Positions 44,285-55,690 of a stretch of DNA of 64,000 nt are shown here, piece by piece. The DNA is from Symsagittifera roscoffensis (lineage: Eukaryota > Xenacoelomorpha > Acoela > Convolutidae), in the NCBI RefSeq assembly GCF_963678635.1, contig NC_087068.1, forward strand, positions 33,303,436-33,367,435, given 5' to 3'. The first letter of the stretch is position 1. The number at the start of each line of letters is the position of its first letter. Both the position numbers and the translations under genes were made by a program. The notes under the pieces are model-generated. The model worked only from the letters and a program-made list of their open reading frames with translations, had not been told where the DNA came from and ran no database searches.

Positions 44285-45611
44285 TGTCGTCTTTAGGATT
44301 TTCACACACGGTCTTGCGAAGCTTTCCCTTTTTCCGTGCTAAAGCAGGGGGCACTAAGGCTCGGTATTAACGACAATCCCGAAAGGGTTATGTTAGTGGT
44401 GAGTTGTCCTCTACTGTATTCTATTGCTCCCCCTTGGTCAGTGATGCTCTTGCTCGCTATATCTCGCTTGAAGTCGCGTACAACGAATTCCTTTCTCTCA
44501 AATGAATTCAATATAAATAAGTCTGAATGAATACAAAGGGCCTACTAGTTCGGCCAGCGTATAATTTATTAATATAAAACAGAATGGTTTGCGATCTGTA
44601 CACGCTTAACAATTTCTTCTGGGTACTCGGTCAGTACACGTGTCGACTAAGCTCTCTGACATGTGCTAGCTTCTGCTCTAACTAATATTCCACAAGGCAC
44701 TTCGACTTGCGTTCTTACTTCACTCGCTGTGAAACATTTAACTGATGAGTTCAGATAGCGACCACAAATGGGACCTACTGAATCTTACGTTCGTTAACTC
44801 GTTCTCACTAAAATCCGCTCTCGAACCTCCACTTCTTATCTCTATTTGCGCTCCGTTTTTGTTAAAGTCACGCCACTTCATATCGGTGTTGTCATCCCCT
44901 TAAGCACAACCGCCCTCTATGATTTTCCCTTTTACCTACTCCCCCTGTCAAAGCTGACGGGTCCCAACTCCGGGGTTTTTATCGACTTGTTCACGTTTCG
45001 TAAATACATACCCCTGCGGTTGGCATCGTAAATCGGGTAAGTGACCGAAGTCGTATGATTCTTATCAGTTAAATCCCCCCTACGCTACTTACTTAAATAC
45101 CAGCTGACTTCGGTGTCAAATCTTAACCCAAGCAACAAAGTCGTACGACCCCAATAAACTAATCATAACCCAGTTTTGAACCAAACTTACTAATATTTTC
45201 CCTATCATGTTAGGATAAAATACACGGTCGAGGGTAAGTTTTGTTTTTATACTCGGTAGTACCCCCATGACCCAATTTATCCTAGGCACATAATTCCGTG
45301 AATGTACAATTCCACAGCAATTAGCTACCTACAGGTATAAACCGTTTTCCATTTTCTTAATCCCAGCCCGAGTTAGAGGGGGAAATGTCCGGGTAAAAGT
45401 GCATTTTTCTTCGATTTTATTTCCACTACTTTATTTAGCTTTGAGTCCACTTTTCAATCTTTCTACTTTGTTTACCCTTAGCTAACAGCCATCCAATTAA
45501 GCTATTTAGACCTCATAACGAGAAATGAAATACCTCAACTTAAACCAAGGTAACGATACCCAAGCAGAAAATACGCTAAGTCGAAAATTTGCTATAATTA
45601 CCAATTCTACA
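44285..45611 (-). repeat. right LTR (5' LTR of the minus-strand gypsy element), complete
   Basis: This 1327-base LTR runs TGTCGTC...TCTACA on the + strand (TG...CA ends), bounded inside by the primer binding site and outside by AAATG. Its inner 921 bases (44691-45611) match the left LTR. It would hold the element's promoter and poly-A signals; I did not assign individual boxes. Confidence 0.9.
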
Positions 45612-46827
45612 AAATGCATAAAAAACCTGGCTGAAAGCTGAAAAAATATCCCCGAGCGAGATCACATAAGGAGGTAGTCAATTTTTAGGTACGAAACTTT
45701 TTGTGTTCGTAGACGAAATTTCCTCCCTTCCATAAAAGCTACCAGCGACAAAGCAAGAGAGACTCTGAAAACATAATAACATACACTGGAAACCTGAACA
45801 CAAACAAAACATTAGACAATATCTACAAACCTCAAACAGAAAAAACAAAAAATCGCAAAATCACAAGCTGACTTTCTTAAAACTTTTGAAAAATCTTAAG
45901 GTTTTTACACATGCAGTGCATCAGAAAAGTTCCGCGAGTAGTCGACATACGGAAAAAATGGAAAAATGTCCGCTTTTTCAATATTGCTTGCAATTGTAAC
46001 GTTTTTATATTTATAAAAAACTTCGCACCAAGAACTCGAGATACCAGCAATATTCTTCTTCTGTATAAAAGCTACTACTTGGGTAAACCAATTAAAATAT
46101 TTCAGAAATAGGAACCAAAATGAAATTGATCAAAACTACGCTTGCCATCTTCATTCAGTTTATTGACATGAATCAACTGTTTCAAGGAAACATTTAGTTC
46201 TAGTTGGTCAAAATTGGTACAAAAAACTCGTAGTAGACATTTTTGTTGTCCAGCTAAAATTTGAAAGATATAAAGTCTTAAAAAATGTTGGATTTTTACT
46301 TTTTTACATCTCGAATATCTTCAAATTCAACAAAAAACCTTTCCACTTGAAGAAAAAAAAACAGTTATTGAAATTTTGAGAACGACAACCCTATCAATTA
46401 GACTCCTAATAAGCTCAAATTTAAGTACTTTTTTCCGCTGTTTTCGACTTCAAAAACGACCCGATTTAATGACGTAAAAGGACTACGCTTTTTATGTTTT
46501 TTTATATCATTGTCATAAAGCGAATTGTTTCGCATAATTTTTAGGACTATTTGGCCGAAAAAAGAAAAGCGATTCTCGTAATTATTCTGGTTTGTTGACT
46601 AGCTAATAATTGGCTAATGAAATAGTTTAAATAGTTTAGATTTCAAAATTTCTGTCTCAATTTTTTTTCAAATTTGATGATTTTCAAATTTTCAAAAAAA
46701 TTAAGGTAGAGAAAGAAAACAGTTTGTTAAGTTTCGAACATACCATTTTTTATCAATTATTCTCAAATTCAGCTCAGTTTTAATTTTTCTGGAACCCTCC
46801 TTTAAATGTCACCCAAACCAAACTCAT
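45612..46827. other. no gene
   Basis: AT-rich flank of the gypsy element with no coding or repeat signature. Any target-site duplication of the LTR element would start at 45612 (AAATG), but its partner is lost in the N gap. Confidence 0.4.
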
Positions 46828-47185
46828 GGAACCAGTTCTAACTTACTACTTATATCCAATTATATTATTGACTAAACTATCTCTCTAAAATATTACTAGC
46901 TAACCAATCATATACCATCTCTAACTAACATGTAGTTACAGCACCAGAACAGTTTGAATAAATTTTAGAGTACAGTTGTTCTCCTTCTGGATAAACTCCA
47001 AGAAATAACTCGCAAAGACCAGTATACACTAGATCTATTGAGACTAGGAGATAGAAGAGTAAGATTATTATTGGTTTCAGTCAAAGAAAGTGCACGAATC
47101 TCAGACCCGGAAACAAGATCGGCCAGCGTTTCGAAGGTCTACCTTATCTGAAATTTTTCTATGTTTTCATACCTCGGTCATAACT
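46828..47185. repeat. dispersed repeat, copy B
   Basis: Second copy of the repeat at 21839-22225, in the same orientation. It is a little shorter because some 30 bases near the middle of copy A are absent. It has no coding capacity. Confidence 0.7.
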
Positions 47186-48449
47186 CATCTGGTGCGACCA
47201 GAAGTTTCGAACAAGACCTTAACTAACTTAGTATTAGAAAATTAAATTTAGAAATAAATAATTGCAAAAATGCGAAATTTTTGATGGAATAGACAATTTA
47301 ATAGAAATTTTTTTACGTCTCGATGAATCAACGTCAATAATTCAAACATTATAAGTAATACCAGGTATTGCAAAAAGACCAATATCAAGGCGCGAACAAT
47401 GATTAGGAAACGGACCAATCCACTACTTGATAGTATGACAAAAACCGAAACAAGTATTTGTATTCAGAATACTTTATGCAGTAAATTGAAATTTCGATTT
47501 ATTATTTTGTAAATCATTTGAAGAATTTTTCTTTAACAACTCATTCGGTGCTAAACCTAATGCTTAAAAAATAATGGCCGAAAAAAAACAAGTCGTTGCT
47601 CCCAAAATCTGCAGTAAATCAAAACCTTCGAACAAATAACTTTGAACAAAAAATACAAAAATTACAAGTTAGAACACAAATTTATTGTTCATTCCAGCTT
47701 TATCACCTAAAACATAACCGCATAAACTCAAAAAAATAAATTCCTAAACTCATTTAAATTTTAAATCATTTGAACTCTAACTCCTAAGCTTTTCTTAACT
47801 TAAAGTTTCACATGAAATTTTATCAAGGCTTATCCTGACTTTTACATAATTCACCTTTATTTCATGAACAGGTCATCAGGATTTTCCTTAGATCTTTAAA
47901 TTTGCTTAAAATAAAATCACTTCAATCAATTTCACGTCAACAAGGCTCCCATTGGATCAAACAGAACAATTTTGTTCTCCCACCCCATAATTTAAGTAAG
48001 TTTCTAACGACCTCAAACGTCGATTCACTCTCCAACCCTTATAAAAGACCCATGACTAAACGAAATTTTTGAAAAACTAACCATTTTAATTAGGATAGAC
48101 AGTGAAGAACTTCGGTTACTCATCCTTCACTTGAGCCCTTCCTCTTAAATGACCCTCGCTGAATCCCTTAAATAAGTAGTAAGTCATAAGATAGAATCTA
48201 ACGATCTACCTGTGCTCTAATTATACCTGAACATTGTGGATTGGTTTACTATTCTCCAACCCTTGATCACAAATCACGACCCCTAGGTAAGATGAAGTAA
48301 GTCCATCATATATAAAAACTTAGTCACAAGAAAATGAAAAATCATTCTCACGAATTGACATATTCTGTCTCCAACCCGTCAACCACGACACTCTATGCCC
48401 CAAGTCCCGATAACCATACAACAACCGTAAAAACAAACAGTTTAAGAAA
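47186..48449. other. no gene
   Basis: AT-rich sequence; no domain, repeat or RNA gene recognised. Confidence 0.4.
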
Positions 48450-50437
48450 ATGGAAATTTTACGCCCGAGTAATGCACCCATCATCCTAAACCTTAGGTCG
48501 AGGGATAATCTAGGCAGTAAACAAATTATCATACTACACAATTGCGTGATTCAATCTTGTAACCACTTGAACAAAAGATACAATCTTGTAACCACTACGC
48601 ACAGACAAATAATAGCATACATTAGATCAAAAAGAAGCAAAATCTCAAAAAAAATCGAAAAAACGAAACGCATTTTCAGAATCGGATACCGTCACAATGA
48701 AGGTACTTCAAGACCTGAAAGATTCAATGAACAAAAACAACCCGATAGAAAAGCAAAATTTTTTTTCTGTATCAGAAGCTACATCATCATTATTGATAAA
48801 AGGAAAACGCAGAATAAGGAAATCATACATCAACAAATCAGTACGCTTATGTAATTGGAATCAAGCAATAAGACACATTGAAAGTTACACACTAACATTT
48901 CTAAGGTAGAATAACTGATAGAATATAACAAAAATTTGGACGATAATTCCATAATCCCCTTTATTATCCATCCACAAAGTGAAACCGCTAGAGAAAAAGA
49001 ACAATTTTGCCATAATTTAATTATAAATTATATCGAAAAGGGAAGCAGCCCTAGCAAACAGGAATTTCCCTAAATAAGAATAAAACGACAAATCCTTGAT
49101 CCTTATCTCAAAGGTATATGTATTATCAAAACAAATTACGGTATATTTACAACCGAAATCCTATCACCACAATCAAACCAAACAATACACTAAATACAAA
49201 GAGATGACAAAAATACAGAATTCTGAATTCTCTCTACAGAAAATATAAAAAAAATACAACACCAAAATTAACAAAGAGCATATTGTATTTTTACAAATGA
49301 TGTTTCATAATTGTTCATAATTTTCTTTCTTCATAACATTGATTTTATAGCATATCAAAAAAAATTATTGACCGCTAAGTTCAGACAATGAAATTGTATA
49401 AACAGATCAAACAGAAGTTGTTTGGGACCCTGATTGGTCTTATCCCTCATTTATTAATATAAGAACTGACATATCAAGAGCAGCAATTACGACTATCTCT
49501 GTACATAAAGACTAAAAAGAAATAACTCCATTTACTATCGATGCCCCAACTTTAAAATATAATGCAATGTTTACTGATAGAACAGGAAATATTCGTTTAA
49601 GCTCCACATTCATTAATACACAAAAAAAATTTGAATCTTACAAAACGAGATATTAAAACTTCATCACCTTTTAATAAGGAAGTAGTTGAAACAATAACAA
49701 CAATCGCAAGCAATGTATTTCCACTATTCACCCTACACTTACAACATCACATATCAAAAACACTACAATTGGTAAAAATTATATATATATAACTAAAATA
49801 ACTCACATCATTAGTCAGAACCAACCACAAGTACAATATTGTAATCAACAGATACCACAACGAAACCCAAACTCAGTTTTCTTCAATGACTGACATCGAG
49901 CTACAATAGCATAGCAAAAACTTCCAATTTGTAAAACAAAAAAGAAGTATAGCTAATAAACAGTTCACAAGAAATCACTCACAGTATTCAGAAGATGAAG
50001 ATTATTTCAATCAAAATCAAGAACGATACAATTCTAATCAACGAAATAAAAGCGGGAGTTTTGATCAACCAGACCCTATTTATCAACCAGATCTTCTTGA
50101 GCCTTATACAAGAAGTGAATAAACACGACAATCAAGACAAACTTTCCCTCCAAAACAAGATTCAGCATCTTATAATTATTATTTTCAGTCACAAAAAGCT
50201 ATAATTACACAAAACAATCAACCAAATCAAATGCAAAATGAAACTCTATTACCATGTTACTTACAACAGCAAGAATTTACAATAACACAACTTACAAGTT
50301 TTTCTCAAAACCTAAATGCCGCAAAATCACTCCAAATGACTATGAAACCATACATTAATGGTAGATCTGTGCCTTTACCCCGGATTGGCACTGTCAATTT
50401 CGCCGCGGCAGTGAGAAAAAGACGAGGAAGACGTTAG
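48450..50437 (+). pseudogene. unidentified coding remnant, polar and Gln/Asn-rich
   Basis: A series of + strand blocks reads like a decayed protein: 48697-48909 (ending KRRIRKSYINKSVRLCNW...), about 48925-49200 (FIIHPQSETAREKEQFCHN, then ILDPYLKGICIIKTNYG), about 49415-49640 (VVWDPDWSYPSFINIRTD, then a viral-coat-like 'FTDRTGNIRLSSTFIN'), and about 49890-50437 (KRSIANKQFTRNHSQYSEDE, Asn/Gln/Tyr-rich, ending in a basic AAAVRKRRGRR). Several stops and frame changes separate the blocks. Strand, A/C-rich composition and polar character resemble the remnants at 17-20.5 kb. They may belong to the same unknown element type, but I see no direct match. Confidence 0.35.
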
Positions 50438-51245
50438 AGATAAAATTGTGACAAAGGGAGGGTAGGAATATTCCAGAAAAACAAATTTTCAAGTTTTTGA
50501 TTGGAACTGAATTATTTCCTAGAAACGAAGAAAACGGCCATATTTGGCAAGAAAACGGAATAGTAACAGAACAAACAAGAAAATCGAACGAACAAGTCGA
50601 TAAAAACGAGAGAAAAAACGAAGTCCCTTATCGTGACGATCACGCACGATGCGACACGTAACTGGAGCAGATAGGAAGAAAGGGGGCTTCAGTGGGACAT
50701 CCGGAGCGGATCAGTGCCCTCTCGTGCCACGAGATTGGGGAGATAAGAGCGTTATCTCAGAGGGAGAGTGGAATTGAACCGGTCCCCAAAGACTCAATAC
50801 ACTGTAGCATACGCTTTTTAGCTGCTGTGATGCCCTGAATAGCTGCATTTACTCCTTTTTTATGTTGTATTTCAGAGCATGAGTAGCTAGAAAGAGGAAA
50901 GGGTCAATCAATCTCCAATGGGTTTCGTAAATAACTTTCATAAAAACCTAACAAAAAATGGTTTTCCAGCCTTAGTTTTAATGGTTCTCACGTAGTCTGG
51001 GGATCGGCGACCCAGCTATGTGATTATCTTCGCATGTAACGAAAGCTGATCAAAAGTCGTTTGACTGATGGCCTGAAAAAAGTAAATTTTTACTTAGCCC
51101 CAAATAGGCCAGAAAATTAACTGGCTAGGTCTAGACGGTATAACACGGGTAGAACTAAGATAACAGACGCCAGCCAACTGTCAATAAGTGCTTTTTCTAC
51201 GCTGCGTCACAATGTAGTATTTGGGCAAATGTTACATGGGCGTTT
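50438..51245. other. non-coding, with a tRNA-like B box on the minus strand
   Basis: No gene is supported. GGTTCAATTCC on the minus strand (50780-50770) matches the internal B-box consensus of tRNA-type genes. No A box or acceptor stem was found around it, so a tRNA pseudogene or SINE fragment is possible but unproven. Base composition becomes GC-richer from about 50600 onward. Confidence 0.3.
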
Positions 51246-54200
51246 TTATATGTGCCTTGATCTTCTTTCGCCTCCATGCATCAGGGAAACTGAAGTCAAA
51301 GGTTGTATCGCCGCTATCTTCCAACTGATGAAGCGCGGATCCATGCCTTCGCTCCACTCCCGCATTCTTTCTTCTGCGTCGCGAGCCGCTCCAATGCGAG
51401 GGGCAATGACAGGAGACGTGACTCCAAGCAGCATCCTCTTTTTTGACGGGTACCGAGAACATTGGTCTGAGAGTGGTCTAGACCCTGCAAGCCACACTTG
51501 CTGGTTCTCCTTGACGTATTCTTGCAAACAACCTGTCATCACTGGCCAGCCCTCTCAGCTCTTTATGTTCCACCCAATTTAACAAAGAACAACCCAGCAC
51601 TGAGACTAAGTTGTCATACAATACTGAATTCTTGTACGCTTTTACCTACACGTCCTGAAAATCGTGTGACATCTACGGTCCATATACCAACGTGACAAAC
51701 TCCCTCAATTCAAAGATTAGAGCCAGTGGATCGATCCGCATCATCGGTGCCAGATCTGTTAGAAGAGGCATGCCACAATACCGTCTACACTCACTAGTTC
51801 CCGTTGCGACCTTATCTTCTCCTGCTTAAGTGAAGAGATTTACAGGTCCTTTCACAAATTTCTCATGGCCAAAGGTCACAAACAGTGCCAATACTAGGCC
51901 GATCGACTGTTTCCTGATATCTTTAACGAAGCTCGCGATCAGGTTCCTGGAGGCCCTTGGATAGCATGTGGACAAGAAGGTTGTCCATCCCACTCCCATT
52001 CCTCCCAGGATTGCGTCAGACCTCTCATATAGTGCCTTCGTGGCTAAGACATCCGCCTATCCAACGACATTGTAACCTATCCAACGAAATCGTGTTCACA
52101 TCTTGCATCAATTGTAGCATCATGCATTCATCTAGCTCCGTTTCGTTCAACGAGTTCCTCAGATACGCATGTTTTCCCTTAATTACCGCTGGAGCATGTT
52201 CAAAAGCGTCCTTTCCCAAGGTGCACACTCTCGGTGACAAATACAACTGGTGTGCGACTTTGTCCTCAGGGCCAGTGCCATGAGATCCTCTTCTGACGAT
52301 GTCAGGTTCCTTCTGACCATCCTCTCCTGTGCATTTTTATCGCAATCCATTTGCCTGAACCAGAAATCCTTCGCCAGCTGTTTTACCAATACTTGGTTGT
52401 CATCCAATTTTGGTCTCAATTTCAACAATCTGGCGAAGTTGGACAGTTGCAACCCCAGGAAATCTTCCAGCACCACCGAGCAGGAAGTTCAGAACGAAGC
52501 GGATAATGGTTTCTATGACCGACAGATCTGTTCAGCGCGGAGATCGTAACCATCGTGCATAGCATGGTAATCGTGCATAGCATGGTAACCATCGTGCATT
52601 CAAACTGCAATGGTTCTGGCAATGCAGCATTTCCTGGCGATAACACAAAAATAATCTTCACCACATTCTTGGTAAAACGTTCTTTCACTGACGTCTCCAC
52701 CTCAGTCAAGGCCGAAATTAGCGTCATGATTGCCCCTCCTATGACCTCGTTGCTAGGAAGCGATCTATCCGTGAGTAAAGTCAACAGACCTCTGCTTTGT
52801 AGATGATCATTCGAGCCGGCTATTATCATTACTTTGGGATCCATACTGACAGTCCTATGTACACTTAATGCCATGCCCACTGCTTGTCCCCAATCCAATT
52901 TGGGAGCCGTTGGGAAAACCACATCTGGCCGAAATCACCATTATCAGATATTTAGCATTCTTGACATCGAGGGGGTCATAGACTGCAAACAGACTATCAT
53001 CCCGTTGGCGCCTTCACTCCTTCGTACCTTTTTTTGTCCCCATCCACTGAGGTCGCTCGGGGATAGTCCCTTGAATATACACCGTGCAATTGGCCCGGTG
53101 GTTTGGAGATCTGTCGATACATCTTATGGTGCTTATTGTTGGGTTTACTTTCTGTCGTAAATTTGCATTTTCGGAGAGGTGGTATCAACTCTCTGGCCTG
53201 TCGACGGACGTGCGTCAAGGATCGGGTATTCAGGGGTCGGATGGTATTATCTTGATGAAACCCATCGAGATCCACAAACCAGAGCGTGGTAGTGGAGCTG
53301 AACTGCTTCTGCTCTGTCAGTAGCCAGTCCACGCCCGATATCCGGTAAATCCTGATACCGTGGGGCCAACTTGTTCATAATTCTTCTAGCATCTGATCGG
53401 CGCGTCAACGTATTCATATTTAGGCTTGCTAACATATCGGCTTTTTACAGTCCCCAACCACCGGGATCTGGACGGTTCCAGAGCAGCACACTGTTTGGTT
53501 CAATTCCGTCTGCCGATGCAGTACTCGCCGCTGCGTTTCCTACAGGAGCAGGGGTCGTCGCGGGCAAGTTACTCGCACTCGTTGAGGTTTGAGAACCCGT
53601 TTGATTCTGATCATTAGGTCTCCCTAACCGGTCTCCAACGGTTGTCTTCGAGGAGGAGGAGCAGTCCCCAGCTTTTCTCTCACGTCTGAGCTAGGAACCG
53701 CGACAGCAGCACCACTCGCTTCTGTTACCAGAGACCCCAGACGACTGGCGAGTGGCTCTGGTACATTGCCCCTCACTCCACCTCCGCCAGTCGAACTGGT
53801 CCGAGACAGCACAGCCAGTCGGTCGTCCTTAGTTCTTCTTCTATTTCCTCGATCCTTGTCTGGAAGACGTCATTGATCCACCGCCTTCCCTGTAGAGTTT
53901 TGAAGTGCATGGCATCCCTGTGAGTGCGAGAGGGTCAGGCATGTCAGTCGTTTTCGAGATCCATATGCCGTAACTCGCCTGGATTGCTCCTCACCAGATT
54001 GCGGACCATTTCGTTCCATCGGGTTACGTTGCCATTCATGAACTCAGCCACTGGCGTACCTTCTCCCGGGTTTTGCGCAATTTTGCACAGAACCACGAGC
54101 CTTGGCTTATATATTTCTTTTAGTTCGTTCAAAAGGGATTCCCACTTGCCCTCTGGAGTAACCAGAGCCCTTGAAATGTCATTGGTGCCCAGCATTATCA

Positions 54201-55511
54201 TCAATGTTCCCAGCTGACCTTCATTCTGGAACTCCATCATTCTAATAGCCTGGCCCACGTAGGCCCATCCAAAAGATAGAACAGTGGTCTGACCACTCAC
54301 AAAGATCTCGTTCAGATCCCGTACCAAGCAGATCCCTCCAACAATCAGATGACGACTCCCTGAAGGAGTTCCTTGATTGCTTATGGCAGGGTTCCAGCTC
54401 ATGCCAGTCAGTCAGGCTCGAGGGTGCTCCGCGGCCACTTGCAAGAGGAAGTTTCGGACCGCAATATTGTTCCTGATATTCATCACAAGAGATCTCAAGG
54501 CAGTCTCCCCACGTGTCCGGCCCGCTGGCACAATGTCTCGTGATGTTCGCTCTTAATTGCTCGAAAAGCAGTCCGTGTGTTGGGAAGGGACGAACCTACC
54601 CAGCGTCCGTCCGCAGGTCCTATTGGTTTCGCTCTGGCTACTTGATTGAACGACTCTTGGAATAAGGGAGCCATATAGGTATTCAAAGGGTCAATTATAG
54701 TGTTCCTAGAACTCGAGGCAGACTGCAACGTCTGCGGAGGTGTCCCGGGCCCCCTGGAGATACACAGCTCCTGTGTCTTCATCCTGGAATGTGAGTCCTA
54801 CCCCCATTCCCCGGCAAAAATATCCATCGAGGTCCAAATCGATCGCCTAGGATCGAGTAGATCGAGGTTGGATTCTGGAACACGTAAGGAAGCATCTGGA
54901 GCGACCCAGTTTATCGGTGCTGTCGTGACTGATGTGTTTGATGCTAGTGTGATTGACATCTTGATTCGTCAAGATTCAATTTTTGGGGTCTGCTGGCAGA
55001 TCATGGAGCCATTCGAGTACTCTCAAGTTTGTCAATTCTTGCTCATGTATCTGTTCCATCTCAGGTTCGAACTCCACTTCCGGTTCAGAGAGATTGTCGA
55101 TCCAGTCCTGTTCTGTATCATTGACCAGTTCGATCACTTTTGTCACCACTATTTCGTCCAGACCCACTATCAAGTCCATTACGTCACTCAATACTATTCT
55201 GTCCAAGACGAAATCCTCGCCATGCTGGTTGTTTTTCTTTTTGTTATTTCCCTTTTTTTCCGTGGCGTGTCTCCATGGTGAAGGGAAAGTCATGCTGTAC
55301 GCTTTCATCAACTTCAGTCTGCTCTTTCATCAACTTCAATCTGCTTTTCCTCAGCATATGGTAGGGTCTCTTCGTCAACCTCCACTAGCTCGGTTAATTC
55401 TAGGTCCAGTGGCAGATCGCAATCATCTATCAACTCATTCCCGTCGTTTTTGTCGCACTTGCCTCTCTCGTTCACCTCACAGGCAGGGTAATGCGAGTCC
55501 TCATCATGCAT
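51246..55511 (-). pseudogene. unidentified gene with SGNH-hydrolase-like segments, copy 1 (minus strand)
   Basis: Read from 55511 downwards: an acidic N-terminus (MHDEDSHYPACEVNE, then ETLPYAEE); an acidic/basic helix region (54976-55311); a linker; then an SGNH-like domain at 53944-54402 with IMLGTNDIS (block III; GTN at about 54179-54190) and, in another frame, a C-terminal DAMH (53905-53916, block V). The Ser of the usual GDS motif is absent; the position reads VGGICLVRDL. Next come a Gly/Pro/Ser-rich segment, then a second block at 52422-52922 with KVMIIAGSNDHL and IIFVLSPG, then a helical segment (52025-52476), then VGWTTFLSTCYP and GLVLALFVTFG near 51830-51985, and a final part at 51246-51542 (KKRMLLGVTSP). 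Frames change at least seven times. I do not recognise the family. SGNH domains occur in ORF1 of some LINEs and in telomere-associated retroelements, but no RT is seen here. Confidence 0.55.
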
Positions 55512-55690
55512 GTCGACCGGGATAGACTAGTCCTCCGATGAGGCCTTGTGCAATTTGATGTTTTCGTATTTAGCTGCCCTTTTGGTGCTCAACCAATAAA
55601 AACGACCTCCTTGGTGCACTTCAGTTATTTGTATTGGACAACGTCAGTTTTTCAGCAAATTTTTGGTTCCCCTAAGAGTGCGATTATCTG
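55512..55690. promoter_or_regulatory. 180-bp spacer between head-to-head gene copies
   Basis: The N-termini of copies 1 and 2 point away from each other across this interval. It contains CAACCAATAAAA near 55588, a CCAAT-like box, but no clear TATA pair. The two sides are not a perfect inverted repeat. A shared bidirectional promoter is possible. Confidence 0.35.

Noticed and set aside
50770-50780. tRNA gene on the minus strand
   Set aside because: A B-box match is present, but no A box, acceptor stem or anticodon arm could be assembled.
51246-55511. Naming the SGNH-like family as a LINE ORF1 or Terminon gene
   Set aside because: SGNH domains occur there, but no RT, endonuclease or telomeric context is visible, so a name would be unsupported.
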